Shown here piece after piece: positions 50,724 through 63,116 of a stretch of DNA of 64,000 nucleotides. A program made the translations under genes and the position numbers. The stretch's first letter is position 1. The number at the start of each line of letters is the position of its first letter. The DNA comes from Paramecium tetraurelia (taxonomy: Eukaryota > Ciliophora > Oligohymenophorea > Peniculida > Parameciidae). The notes beneath the pieces are model-generated. The model saw nothing but the letters and a program-made list of their open reading frames with translations, was not told the origin of the DNA and did no database searches. The stretch covers positions 252,981-316,980 of the forward strand of contig NW_001799646.1 of the NCBI RefSeq assembly GCF_000165425.1, read 5' to 3'.

Positions 50724-51762
50724 TCAATTCTCGATGGCTATTGAATTTCTGATTAATTAGCCAATAAGATTAGTCCTATGATCGTTGATCATGATCTAAA
50801 AGTCCTGGTCTACAAGATGATCGCCATTTAATAATTTATCTCGATAGTATTTTAAATAATGGTGATCTTCATTTGTTACTTTTAATTCAGAGGATTTGAG
50901 ATAATCCAAGAAATCCATAAATTATCTCATTTAATTGTTATGCAATTCAATTTTATACTTTAATTTCCTGACCCATTTAAAACGAAGCTATTATAATTAT
51001 TTCTTTGTTGGCTAGATGCTATCTGGTTTTTCGCTGTAAACTGATAGTTTCTATTAAAATTACAATTATCTTACAGCTGCCATGCTTCGCTCTCTGGTTT
51101 CCTCAGTTTTGAAAATAATTTCCTTGACTTTGGCTTTCCTCATGTCTACGATGTAATATACTATTTAAGTTACTTCGAATTTCGTTGTTCTAGTCAATGG
51201 TGTATTTAAGAGATGAGGACCTATCTCTAGCTGTTGGAGAGTCGATTACATTAAGAAATTGAGATTTTATAGTGTGTGTTGAATTATCCTCATTTCTGCA
51301 TGACTTGACCTGAGTGTGTTTAGTTTGAACAATGGGTGAAAGCAGAGGGTATTGATCTCGCGTAGTCTCAATCCCGCTCAAAAGAGTCTCAACCTTCTTC
51401 AGTGATGCTTTGATGTTCTCATGTTTATGACGAGATTTTTTGATGATGTTGTTAAATGTCTTTCTGAAAAGGTATTACTATAGAAATAGACAATGCATAG
51501 AAGTACCTCAACGAAAGGTAAATTCTTGTCATTACTTTTTTAGGGTTCATTTTGGAGAATACGGGAACGGTTCAATAGTTTTTATTGTAATTTCACTTAG
51601 TTTAACCTATGAAATCATATTTGATCATTACTCTCTGTTTTAAACTTTTATATAATCAATCATCTTGCCTTGATCAAGTGATTGATGCTTCTGTTGTTAA
51701 AGTAACCTATTGTGCTTGAAATTTTAGTTAAATGATTCTCTACGTTAACTTTATTGATGCAT
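50724..51762 (-). CDS. Unknown charged, partly coiled-coil protein
   Basis: At least four introns of 24-29 nt (near 51616, 51485, 51165 and 51070) restore one frame to TGA at 50724. The protein is rich in Lys, Arg, Gln and Ser: ENIKASLKKVETLLSGIETT, RKAKVKEIIFKTEETRERSM, LQQLRFKWVRKLKYKIEL. Helices dominate. No domain is recognised. The start at 51762 is the first ATG in frame after a stop, but coding-like sequence (DEPIIKLRKFKLKKLSDLES) continues upstream to about 51840, so a first exon may be missing. Confidence 0.6.
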
Positions 51763-51971
51763 CAGACTCTCTAAATCTGACAATTTCTTAAGCTTGAACT
51801 TCCTCAATTTGATTATTGGTTCATCATTAAAGAAGAGAGCTAATCTGTAGATATTAAATAAATACGATCATCTGAGATATCAATTCTCTTTCTTTATTTT
51901 AATTACATTCAGATGGATTAAATAATAGGAATTGGAGGATTTAAATTAAAATTACACATTCCAAAAAATGC

Positions 51972-53835
51972 ATGAGATATACTAAGAGTCCTGAATTGTT
52001 GACTACCCAGCACCTCATTTGGATCTAGATGTAAATAAGTTATTATTATGAAATTATAGATCTGATTGTTAAGTCTATTCTGAGTTGAGTCACTATCAAA
52101 TGAAGAACTTTATGCTCTCAAAATACATAAGTATGCTGATTATACACCTTTTATAACACACATTGTCATAAAAATTACTGATTTGAGATAATGAATAAAA
52201 AAAAATAAATAGAATAGAATAGATTCCTATCAAATGCAATTAGAAAACGAAAAATCAAATTCATTCATAAAAGTATTATGAATTGAATAAGAACAGGTCG
52301 TTTATGATGAGTAATAATAAAAGAAAAGGTTGTTAGTACTAAATTTAAATGCATTCAAGAGAATGAAACATTAAGAAAGATTATAAAAGATTTCAATCAT
52401 AGATCTGTATCATAGATTCTCTTGTATCCATAATACAAAGTAGGTTATTGAATTTCATTAATTATAACTAGCTACTTCAAAATTTATCTACCATACAGAG
52501 TGCTATAATCTCTATTATGATTTTGAATGGATGGAAAGTTTTATACTAATAAAGTATCAATCCCTGTTTACAAAAATGATGATTTTTATATTAATTAAAT
52601 AAAATTTAATTATTAGGATAATTAAAAATTGTAATAGACTTCCTTAAATAACAACTATAAAAATCATTACAATATTTCATCTCTAACTATTGAAGATCTC
52701 AATGATTGAGATTGATTAGCAAGGAGTTACAATTATTTTATTGAATGAGAAATTTTAAGAAATAGAAAAATAATATTAAAAGTAGAGTATTTGCAAAAAA
52801 CAAATATCAAAAATAGCACTTTGTTAAAATGTAATATCATCTAAAAAACCTATTTAAGATGAATTTACAAACTCAAATAAAATTTTAAACACCTAAAACT
52901 AAGCTATAGGAAGATTAAATCAACAATAACAATCTAGGATGTTTCTTCGATATTGCAAAAATAAATAAAGAGGTTAGAATTCATTATAAATCTTTATTTC
53001 CGAGAAAAATGGATGAAAAGATTAAGAAAAAATCTATGTAATCAGTATTAGCCAAGTAGGTATTTCTAATAAACTCAGACATTTTTATGAAATTAACCAT
53101 CCATTATCTTTTATATAATTGCCTCAGACTTCATTTGATACGCCTGATTTATATTAATTAATTTAAAATATGAATTAATCTATCTCTCAAATTGCTAAAT
53201 TTAAAGAACTCCTCTAATTCAAAAGAAGAATGGCGAGAATAAGGATTAAATATTATGTTACATAAAATAAGAGATGAGAAAATTGTGAAGCAGTTAGTAT
53301 CTAACAAGAAAGATGTAGTTTAAATTTATCTTAATTAAGTGATCTCTTTAGATAATTCGAAAAATCTTAGCCTGTTTGCTTCACTCTACTTCCATGCTGA
53401 AGTATTTTCAGATGGCTTAACATTATTTCCTCAAGAGACCATCCCCAGAAGCTTAAATACTACATTTTTGGTCATATTTTAAAGTAAATGAAAATAAATT
53501 AATTACTTTAAATGCTCATGGATCCTTCATTTCAAGCGTACTATCCATCTTCTAAAAACCAGTCTATGAGGGAACTCATTAGTTCTTAAATAATTTTGGT
53601 TTTGAAGTTCGTTTCACCATTCATTTAAGGGTTACTCTCAACAAAAGGAACAATTTAGAGACATCAATTAAAGTATTGCAAATAGAGTCAACTCCTGTAG
53701 TAAATTGTAATTTTTAGAATTAAAAACATGTGAGGAACCGTGAAGACTTTGATAGTTATTAATGGAATGATGTTCTTATACATTATTAAATCTAAGATAA
53801 ATAACTTGAATAATAATAAGGAATATGAATTAGGT
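51972..53835 (+). pseudogene. Probably decayed gene, family unknown
   Basis: Natural-looking coding blocks follow one another on the plus strand: MRYTKSPELLTTQHLIW at 51972, ELYALKIHKYADYTPFITHI near 52100, IQENETLRKIIKDFNHRSV near 52360, FFDIAKINKEVRIHYKS near 52950, INHPLSFIQLPQTSFDTPDL near 53100, DNSKNLSLFASLYFHAEVFS near 53360 and SFISSVLSIFQKPVYEGTHQ near 53530. Some are joined by good short introns (for example 23 nt at 53057-53079), but other joins need frame changes without an intron, and TGA codons interrupt (one near 52193). I read it as a decayed host gene. A real gene with intron positions I failed to place is the alternative. Confidence 0.45.
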
Positions 53836-54026
53836 CATCAATTCGATATTAAACATTGAAATAATTAAAAATAAAGACAATTTGTAGATATACAAAATTG
53901 ATTGAATCCATTTATCATGATTTTAAAGTTTCAAAATTAAATTATAAAATCATGATTTTCTTCTCAAATGTTGTGAATTTAAGCATGTATCTTATAGGAT
54001 GTTAATTTGTATATGTATTATAAAAT

Positions 54027-54500
54027 TCATACTGGAGAACTAGAGGTATCGCGTTATAAGCTGAATTTAGATTTTTCAGTAACTTTATTTGGAAATTGTA
54101 GTAAAGGGGTGCTTCCTAAATTTTGGGGAGTACGTCTTCCGATAATTGAATTCATTTGTAATTACATTGTAGGCTTCTTACTTATCTAAGGTGGAGTCAT
54201 AGTAGTCGAATTAATTTCTTTTTCTTCCATAAAAGTTGTTTGTGCTCTTTTAAATTGCCGCTTTCTCTTAAAATATCTCTCTTGCTTAGCTCTTGGATCC
54301 GTTTTCATTTTAATGCCAAGTTCCTTGAGATAGGAGACAATGCTTCGTTCTATGTTCAAGCTAGCTGGTTATTCCGGCGAGTATTCTAATAATTACAGTT
54401 CAACAGAAACATCTGAAACTCCGCTGTAGCATTCATCCTCTTAATCAGAAACTTATAAATTTTCAAAATCAATATGCAGCTGTACTGGATTATCAACCAT
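54027..54500 (-). CDS. Unknown protein of 157 residues
   Basis: A single exon. The N-terminal third is acidic (VSDQEDECYSGVSDVSVEL). The middle is a basic helix, IERSIVSYLKELGIKMKTDP then KQERYFKRKRQFKRAQ. The end is Ser/Thr/Pro-rich with RRTPQNLGSTP and SSSPV, possible proline-directed phosphorylation sites. No domain is recognised. Its ATG is only 11 bp from the ATG of the large gene on the other strand. Confidence 0.65.
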
Positions 54501-54511
54501 TTTTATTTATT
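54501..54511. promoter_or_regulatory. Minimal divergent intergenic gap (11 bp between start codons)
   Basis: Only T and A bases separate the two start codons. Any shared promoter or 5' UTR must overlap coding sequence, unless one of the true starts is further inside its gene. Confidence 0.4.
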
Positions 54512-57500
54512 ATGAATATTAAATAATTGTTTGAACTTTAAGAATAAGATGCTGACAAATTGCCATTGTTATTACAAACAATATCACATTCCAAGAATGA
54601 GGAACACGTCCGTAAAGCAATAAATATAATTCAATAATTCAACCAGGCTTTCAATGCTGTAATCAAAATTATCTAAATTTAAGAATCAATAACTCAGTAT
54701 TATTGACTTTATCAATGAAATCAAAAAGGAATACGATATCGCCATAGACATCAAATTGATATCCACATTGCTTCACATCATTGATATTAACTGGATGCCG
54801 AATTGTACAAAAGTATTTTATTTTAAATATACCCAAAAAAATAGCTTTTCAATTTATTCCTAACGTACACAGTCTCAGAAAACTCTATAGTCTAATAATC
54901 TGCTATCTAGGGAATACTCTTAATCGTCTCACTTATACAAGGAGATTAATTATTAGAGTATTTGGAAATTTTCTTCTTAATCCTCCAAGACAAAAATTAA
55001 ACAAAAATCAACAGCAGCCTAAACACCATCTTTTGTAATTGATTTTGTAATTTAGGCAAGGATATCTTCATAATTCTGCTAAAAAATGGTAGAACACTCA
55101 AGAATTAGGAATTCTACACATCCAAACTATATCATTATTTATTATCCTTAGACATATCGATGCAATCAAATCAATTATCAAGTATCAACTGCTAATTAAC
55201 TTAGAAATTAACTCAATTTTTGTGATATCAAACTACATACTCATGATGGAAGACCACATCTAATTACTAGACTAAATAATCAATTTATACACAAAATCAC
55301 AATAAAAGGACATTTTAAAAATTGCTATTCACGATGCTTTATTGTAACTATATCAAAATGAGCCTATCATTATAAAATTGTTCACTTAGAAAATAAAAAA
55401 TACTTCAAATAGTATCTATAAATTGTTATTTTAGGCTATCACGAATAAATATTTAAAACTATATATAATAGCACTATGCCGCACATTTAAGAATATGAAT
55501 AAATTCAATCCTAAAAATCAAGCAGTTTGATTGTGAATTTCAGCGTTAAATATTTAGAATTTATAAATACTGTTGTATTTAATAAATACATATAGTAATT
55601 AAGTAAATATTAATTATTATCAATTAGCTTCTCTAATTAATATTAACATACAATTCTTGATTACCTAAGATTACGATAAAAATTATGTGTAAATATGTAG
55701 ACCTATGTTTAAACTATTGAAGCAAATCTTGTAAATATCAACTCATTAACAATGCGTGGAGCTGAATGAGTAATTATATAAATGGATTTAATAATCTAAA
55801 AAGGGCCAAGACTTGATGATTAAATTTTTGTCCTAAATTTCAGTACCTGATTTGAATTCTTTTAATTAACGAAAAGAAATCAATAATAATTGGATAATTA
55901 GTTATAACATATTGTGTGAATGTATAAAACATTATATGAGTGAATTTTCACCGAAAATATGGAATTAGATATTCTAAACAATGTAAAGAATTGAAATGAT
56001 CAACTTTTCAAAAGATGAAATAATGAAATTCTTTATCAATTCCTCTGATTATGATGAATAGACATTGATCAAAATTATGGATGGTTTAAATTAACTCGCT
56101 TTATAAATAGTTGAAAAAGTTTAAATAAATAGTAATACAGCTGACATCAATTAAACCTACAAGCAATTTGCAATCGATAAAATTGTACTCATAGTATAAG
56201 TGAATGTTTTTAGATTAGAGAAGATTTGGTAAACTGTAGAAGCTTTGCTATTATGTTTATGCTAATCTAAATCATAGGAAATGAGACTCTACTCTTTGAA
56301 TAGTTTGAAGAGCATTATTTGTTAATGTTTTAATAACAAATATCTAAAAATTGATCTATTCAATGCTATGTATGAATTGATAAACTCGAGGTATGATGAT
56401 GTGGTTGAATATATTATGAATCTGTTGTATTTGTTAATAAAGGAATAGCAAATATCCGATACATTGTATGTTGATTTAATAAAGGTGTTTGAAACATTAC
56501 TAAATGAAAAGGAAGAATTTATACATTTGTTATTATGTTTGAATTGTTTAAGTGAACTAATCTTTAATTAATTAGACTAATTAAATGATTAATGTTTGAT
56601 GAGAATGGCAAGTATTTGTGTGTATCTCACAAAGTATTTGTCGAAATAATACTAAAATGAAATCAAACATAAAATCATTTGTATGTTATGGCAGTTGTAA
56701 TTAAAATCCATTTAACATAAAATAAACAATCCTGGTCTATGGAGTATGTCCTTAAAATTAATCAAGGACACAATGGATAATTAAGATGATTTAAAATTTG
56801 CAGCTTTGCACATAGCTTCTTAGTTATGTTTGAATTCACAAAATGAATAATTTAATGAAATCTATGATTTATTTGAAGAGTTAATGAATAATTGCATCAT
56901 TCAATATTTAAGAGTAGAATTTTAATAAATCAGTTTATTTAGTACCACCCCTAGATTTAATCATAATAATTTAATTGAGACTCCTAAATTCTAGATTTAA
57001 TCAATAAAATTTGATAAGCAAACAGTAAATGAATAATACAAACAATCTTTGGAGATTTTGAAATTATGCATTTCACTTTGGGCTGAAATAGTTATTTAAA
57101 AGCAAAAATATGATAAATTCTATTACCACATCTAATCTTTTAATTAAGCACAATTAGTTTATATCAAACATGAAATCATTATGGTATTGTCAAAGATTTT
57201 GGAGCATTCAACCTAACAAATAGAAATATCCTTGGATATTCTCAATTCTTTATTGGATAACGATTAAATTGACACCCAATATTTTATCGATAATGACACA
57301 TTTCATTATATTTGTTAAATATTGAGCAGAGGATTTGGAAGCCAACAACAAAAGTCATTCATTATTAGTTCCAAATTGATGGCCTTAGTATGTAATGAAA
57401 ATTTCCTATTTGATAATTCAATTTTAAAATCGTATGTCTAGCAATGTTTACCTGGATATGATGTTTCAGAAGAAGATGCCCTTAAATGGTTAAATTTTAT

Positions 57501-58250
57501 TTCAGAATAATTCTCCTCAATAGGAGTTCAGTTGAGATTTCACAAATTATTAGAAATGCTCTGCACTTCCTATGATATCATTATTAGATAAAAATTGACG
57601 GAAACAATGGTTGAACCAACTGTAAAATTCATTAGATCCCTCATAATTTAATTAAATGTAACTATTATTATTATTTTAAATAGAAATGCTAAAGATTTTT
57701 AAATGATAACTCAGAAAGACTATAATTAACGTTTATCAATAAGATTAAATAGTTGATTTCTTAAATAATTACATTCTTAAAATAAGATGTTTTAAGATAA
57801 ATAGTAGAACCAATTCTAATGTAGAATAAGAAGATTTATGAGTGGGTTCAATATTTTCTATCAATCCAATACAATGAAGAATAAGAGATTGTCATAGTCG
57901 AATTAATAACAACGTTTTACATTAATTAGATAGTTACAAAGGAAAATATATCATAATAAACAACAATAATAAACATAATAAGCCTATTTTAAAGCAATAA
58001 TAATCTGAACAATAAGATTTTAGAGACTATCAAGCCTACTTTGTTGTCCTCTATTTATTCTAATTTAGCATAGTTTGTAGAGGAAACAGAAAGAAAAAAT
58101 GAGGAAATTCATAATATGGGTTTAATGCTTGATTTTTTGTATTTTCAAGAATAGATATTGCACCCAGGAATTTTGCAATTTATAAAATGTGAATACTTGG
58201 ATTTGAGATTAAAGGTTGTACAATTGCTTAAGAAGTTTAAGCCTTAGTGA
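54512..58250 (+). CDS. Large HEAT-repeat protein, karyopherin/importin-beta-like
   Basis: About 1,190 residues after removal of at least six short introns (25-32 nt, plus one of 21) in the first kilobase and one of 26 nt near 57650. Intron-rich 5' and intron-poor 3' parts contrast. The chain is almost all helices in HEAT-like pairs: KLPLLLQTISHSKNEEHVRK at the start, IVQQSAIQGILLIVSLIQGD, LEKIWQTVEALLLCL, LKFAALHIASQLCLNS. Length, acidic Leu-rich helices and the N-terminal layout resemble exportins/importins that carry cargo through nuclear pores. No cargo- or Ran-specific motif can be named, so other HEAT scaffolds remain possible. Confidence 0.75.
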
Positions 58251-58343
58251 ATTATTTGTTTTATATTCTTTTGTACTCTTTATAAAAGTGATATTAAATT
58301 ATATTAATTAATATATTTAAACAAGAAATATAATTTTGTTTTT

Positions 58344-59669
58344 ATGGAATCAGAAAATGGTACATTCAAATTGGTTTATGCTATTGTCATGAGTTCACTC
58401 TAACTAATTTTTATTATTCTAACTGTTTATTATTGCACTGCTGTATACAAATTGAGGTTTCAATACCCAATAAAACAATTATCTCCATTATTAACTGTAT
58501 TTTCAGGCGGATTTTATTAATTATTTGCAGCAATTATCTTATTTGTAGATATAATCAATGATTTCTTTGATGATTTTTTCAAAGAAATCGATGAACGATG
58601 TCAATCATAGATAATCTTTATATAAGTAGTTTCATTCTTCTAATTATGGTCAAGAGGTTGCTGTTACACATTGTAATTAATGAAATTTGTAAGAGTTGCT
58701 CTAGCTTTAAAGAAAAAATAATTACAATAAAACTCAATAATAACTAGATTGTTTCAGGATGAAAAAAAGTTATTGTTTGTCTCTTTAATTTAGGGAATCC
58801 TTTTTTTCCCTATTGCAACTTACATATAATGTTTATTAGAATCAAAACCAATGATATAAGCAATGTAAGTGTATAAGGAGCATAAATGTCTTGTTGCAAT
58901 AAGTATTGTTGTGTAAGAGGCACTTACTGTAATAATAATCGGAATCATCTAAAACTAAAGCATTTAGGATAATCTATTTAAATTGACATTGTATCCTCAA
59001 TTTCTCTTCATAATTTGGTATTCTTTAACTACAATACTTCCAATCAATGAGAGAATCATATCATTTTCCTTTTGGCTCAGATGCTAGATTATGGTTGGTT
59101 TATTTGTGGCACTTCCAAAATATTTTGTGGAACAACTACCTAATATTTACATCACAACAAAACAGATCAACAATATTGAAATTATCTTATCTAAGAAATT
59201 TAACAAATTCTATAAAAACAATTTGATACTATCATCTTTTAAGAAATATTTGAATTTCAAGGATAAACACCTTCCCCAGTAGTTTTATTTGGACAATTAT
59301 TAAAACGAATAATTTGTTATCCATCCATAAATAAATTATTATCAAAAACTATTGCACATTCTGATTTTAGTTGATAGTAGTATCTAGCATTGTAGTAATA
59401 ATTACACACTCGTAGATGAGTTTTATAAATTGAAATAAAAATACAATATTTTTTTTAATTATTAGGATTTGTCGTAAGTTTACCTTGGATTAATAAGGAA
59501 TATCAAATAAATCTATTGCAACGAATATTAAAATACAGTAGCTTTTTATAACTTGTATCAAAATTATAAACACAATGAGATAGTCAAGTCGAACTTGGAG
59601 AGGCTCAATATTAGTTTGGAAGAGTTTGAATGCTTTGAAGACACTTAATTAAATTCTCCTTTTTAATGA
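58344..59669 (+). CDS. Seven-helix membrane protein with C-terminal RGS domain
   Basis: A single exon of 442 codons. Seven hydrophobic helices fill the first 275 residues, starting LVYAIVMSSLQLIFIILTVY, with no signal peptide. The C-terminal 130 residues have the RGS outline: SSFKKYLNFKDKHLPQQFYL, HPQINYYQKLLHILILV, LVDEFYKLKQKYNI and QVYLGLIRNIKQIYCNEY, in the nine-helix order. RGS domains speed GTP hydrolysis by G-alpha subunits. A receptor-like protein carrying its own RGS is known from plants (AtRGS1) and some protists. Whether it binds a ligand is unknown. The RGS call is by pattern, not alignment. Confidence 0.7.
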
Positions 59670-59720
59670 TAATAATATTGTTATATCAATAACCAATAAA
59701 CCTTAAGATTGCTAAATAAT

Positions 59721-60474
59721 TCAACAACAGCCTTTGTCAGAGTTGGCCTCTTATTGTGAGTTTTTTCCTCCTTTTTATTCCTATTTTCCAAAGCTTTGCT
59801 ATGTATACTTTTGAGATAAATGTAGAGATTCTCTAACATTTTATTCAGAATTAGTTCTTATGGGATTATTTTATTGTGACACTTTCTCCAAAGTATTAAT
59901 AAAGATCTACGTGTTTATTAGATTTATACAAATTACATCATCAATATTTTATCCAGTGGCAGCTGAAGTTTCAAAATATAGAGCATTATATTCCATAGCC
60001 TTTTATCTTGCTTCCTCATTTGACACTGTTCTCTCTGCTTCCAAATCTGACATGTTCCCAACCATTGAAATTACAACTCCTTAATCACTATTGTCTTAGA
60101 TATCTTTGACCCATCCTGGAACACTTAAAAATGACTCGCGGCTTTAATAAATTATCAAATAAACCTTGTCAATTTAAATACAATAATGATGGCAGCAGAA
60201 TTTCTATAAAAAGATCTAGCAATGCTTCTGAAAGCTTCTTAGCCTGCCTACCGAATATAAATTATAGATTTCTTACAGTATCCCATATTTAAAGTGTCAA
60301 TGCAGTATCTTGAATCGTCACTTTTTTACTAGCAAATTCAAGACCTATTGTAACATTGTAATCTCTTTAAAATAGATCCTTTGTGTATCTGAGTAAGATT
60401 GAGGATTTTCCTACACCTTGGTCTCCGACTAATATGATTTTGTAAACTTCTTGCGCTTATTAACTTTTATTCAT
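59721..60474 (-). CDS. RAB: Rab-family small GTPase
   Basis: Three introns (29, 23 and 30 nt) are removed, giving 223 residues. Motifs: GDQGVGKSS, switch-I NVTIGLEFAS, IWDTAGQEAFRS with catalytic Gln, GNMSDLE in place of NKxD, and ETSAATG. It ends DKGCC for double prenylation. The effector and F-box segments (SFYRNSAAIIIVF, RESFLSVPGW) are closest in feel to the Rab2/4/14 branch, which acts in Golgi-endosome traffic; class assignment is weak. The Lys-to-Met change in NKxD may alter guanine affinity. Confidence 0.92.
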
Positions 60475-60500
60475 TATAGAAAAGAATTTAATAATTTAAA
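60475..60500. promoter_or_regulatory. Short divergent promoter gap (26 bp)
   Basis: Twenty-six AT-rich bases separate the start codons of the Rab and the coiled-coil gene. Both must be transcribed from this spot or from sites inside the partner gene. Confidence 0.4.
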
Positions 60501-61187
60501 ATGGCTGTTAATCTAAAATTAGGAAATAACCTTTTTACTAAAGAAAGAAGAATAGCAGAGCTAGAAAAAAAAGTAGTTGAATTAGAACATAAAGTCTCAG
60601 AATATGAAAAATTAAACTTTGAATTTTAATTGAGACATAAAGAAGATGAAAAAAATTTATTTGAATTGAGAAATCAAAACAATCTCTTTAAAATTGAACT
60701 AGGGTAGCTTTAAGCTCATTCTTAAAAATTAACAACAGAAAAAGATAAACTAGAAGTTTAGCTAAGAGAAATTAATGGTAATTATGAGAAACTCAAAGAA
60801 AAATAAAAGGAAATTATGAATGTCGTAACAAATCAATCAAATGAAATAAATGAGAATCTCTCATTAATAGATAAACTCAAGAGCGATCTTACTAAAAGTG
60901 AGAATGCCTAGATCCAATTAGAAAAACAAATTCATGAGTTATGCTTGTAAAGAGAGGCCAAAATTGCAGATATCAGAACCTTACAAAAAAATATTCAATA
61001 AAAAGAAAAGTATATCGCCGTTTTGAATAAGGAGAAAGAAAAGAGTGAAGGAAACAAGGATAAAGAAAATAAGATGAAAGAATAAAAAAAGCCAAACTGT
61101 CAATTTAAATCATCAAGTATCATTGATGGTTTGGATGATGTAGAATCGTGTTAAACAATTAATAGATTGAAAAATAAATAGAAGTGA
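60501..61187 (+). CDS. Coiled-coil protein of 228 residues
   Basis: A single exon. From residue 14 to about 190 it is continuous heptad sequence (ERRIAELEKKVVELEHKVSE, LEVQLREINGNYEKLKEK, LIDKLKSDLTKSENAQ), then a short Ser/Asp-rich tail. No globular domain is seen. Such proteins are common in cortical and basal-body structures of ciliates; placing it there is inference, slightly supported by the LRR/coiled-coil neighbour. Confidence 0.8.
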
Positions 61188-61229
61188 TTAATTATTCATA
61201 TCAATAATAATATAAAATTTAAATTTGAA

Positions 61230-63010
61230 ATGAGTATATCGTTACAAACAATGTTGGAGTAGTTAAAGAATGCCCAAAGGATAGATTTATCTGAAATGTA
61301 CATTGGGGATGATGGAGCAAGATTATTATCAAATTACGTGAAAAACAATAAAAATTTGAAATGTTTAGTATTGAGAGGAAATAATATTACAGCTTAAGGG
61401 TATATATACAATTAAAATTTAGATTTTTGGACATTGTAACAGCATTAAGAGGATGCCCATTGTTAAAGATTCTATCATTGGAATGGAATTAGATAGGTTC
61501 TGATGGAGTTGGAATAGAAACATTAGCTGGATTCTTAGTTTCAAATAAGTCACTTCAACACATTGGTTTATCTAACAATAAGTTAACTGGAGATCAGATC
61601 GAACCTTTGGCAAATGCTTTAAGGTAAAACACTACTCTACTTTCACTTGACTTGAGATGGAATTCTCTTGGAAAGAAGGGAGGAGAATTCTTGTTATCAG
61701 CTGTTGGAGACAATAAGGCAATTCTGTACCTGGATTTAAATGGAGCAGAGATAATATAATAGGATCAAGAAGCGATAGAGGATATTTTAGAATAACATAG
61801 GGCTAGTAATCCAATCTAGAAGGATAGAATTCTATCAATTGATGAGGATGTTGTAGAGGAGGAAGAACCAATGATTAGTGGATTGGCTGGAGCATCAGTA
61901 GTTTAACATTTGGAATAAATGTTGGAGTAAGAGAGAATACATACAATGCACATTAAATAAAGAATGGAGAGAGAGTTAGATGAATTAATGAGGAGGGACA
62001 AGGCAGATACGAGATTGTTGGAAGAACTGGATGCAAAAACTAGATAGTTAGAGTCCGATAATAGGGCTAGTTTATATTAGATTGAGAAATTAAGGGATGA
62101 ATATTAATTGATGGAAAGACAACAAGAGGATGTAACAAGATCGATGGAGGAAAAGATCAGATAGAATGAATTCATCTTGAATGAGTTAGAGAAGAAACAC
62201 AGGACGAATTTGGACAGAGCGTTGAATGAAAATAACTTTAGAGCCAGAGATTTAGTGAGAGATTGGGAGAATAGATGCAGATCGGTGGAGGATAGATCCA
62301 GATAACTTGAATAAGAGAATAGGATATTGGAGGAGGAGTTGCGATCATTATAAGAAAGATAAATTTAATTATAATTAACTTATGATTAAGAATTGAGAGA
62401 TCTTGGCAGAAGAATTTAAGAGGAAGAGTACCAGAAATACCATATAGTTTCAACAACTTTGGATGCCAAAATAAGAGCTATGGAGGAGGCCAGGGACTTA
62501 ATTATCAAGAGGAATGCAGATGCTGCAAGGGAATATGATGAAAGAATCTTAAATGGAAAATAGGAAGTTTAAGTATTGTATGACGAATTGGAGAGACTGA
62601 AAAATTAAAATAAAGATTTTATTCGATAAAATTAAGAGCTAAGACAAAAATGCGATTCTTTGAAGCAATAGGCCAAGGTTAAAGAATCCGCAGTGGAGAA
62701 ATATGAAAGTGAAATCAACACGTTAAATGCACAGATTGAGCAAAAAAGAAAAATGCAATCTGATTCTCTAAATTAATTGCTAAATGAATAGAAAATTGAT
62801 CGTCAGGCTTGGGAAGTAAATATTTGAATATATTTATAGAATGAAAGAATTCAATAAACTGAGAGGATCCATAGTTTGGAAAAAGCATTAAGAGAATCAC
62901 ATGCCGAAAACACTAGATTAAGACAAGAATATTAGAGGTTGGGAGAGCTACTTTAATTTAATGTTTCTAATGCATTGCATCAAGCATTTCAAGACAATGG
63001 ATATTTTTGA
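61230..63010 (+). CDS. Leucine-rich-repeat plus coiled-coil protein (LRRC45-like)
   Basis: Two introns (23 and 24 nt) are removed, giving 577 residues. The first 190 residues hold RI-type leucine-rich repeats: RIDLSEMYIGDDGARLL, LKCLVLRGNNIT, LKILSLEWNQIGSDGVGIET, LQHIGLSNNKLTGDQIEPLA and LLSLDLRWNSLGKKGGEFLL. A charged spacer and then a long coiled coil of about 330 residues follow. This architecture is that of LRRC45, which links centrioles and helps ciliogenesis in animals. The same place at basal bodies is likely but not shown. The protein ends shortly after the last coil (QAFQDNGYF). Confidence 0.88.
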
Positions 63011-63116
63011 TTCAAATTATTATATGATAATTAAATAATCAGGTATCTCTTCATAACAAAAGTCAACGAATCAAATCAGAGATAGAAATCATTAATTTTT
63101 ATATATTTATATTACT

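Noticed and set aside
52283-53013. A continuous frame of about 240 codons on the plus strand
   Set aside because: Its composition is unnatural, and shorter blocks in another frame with short introns read as real protein; openness is due to low TGA frequency in AT-rich DNA.
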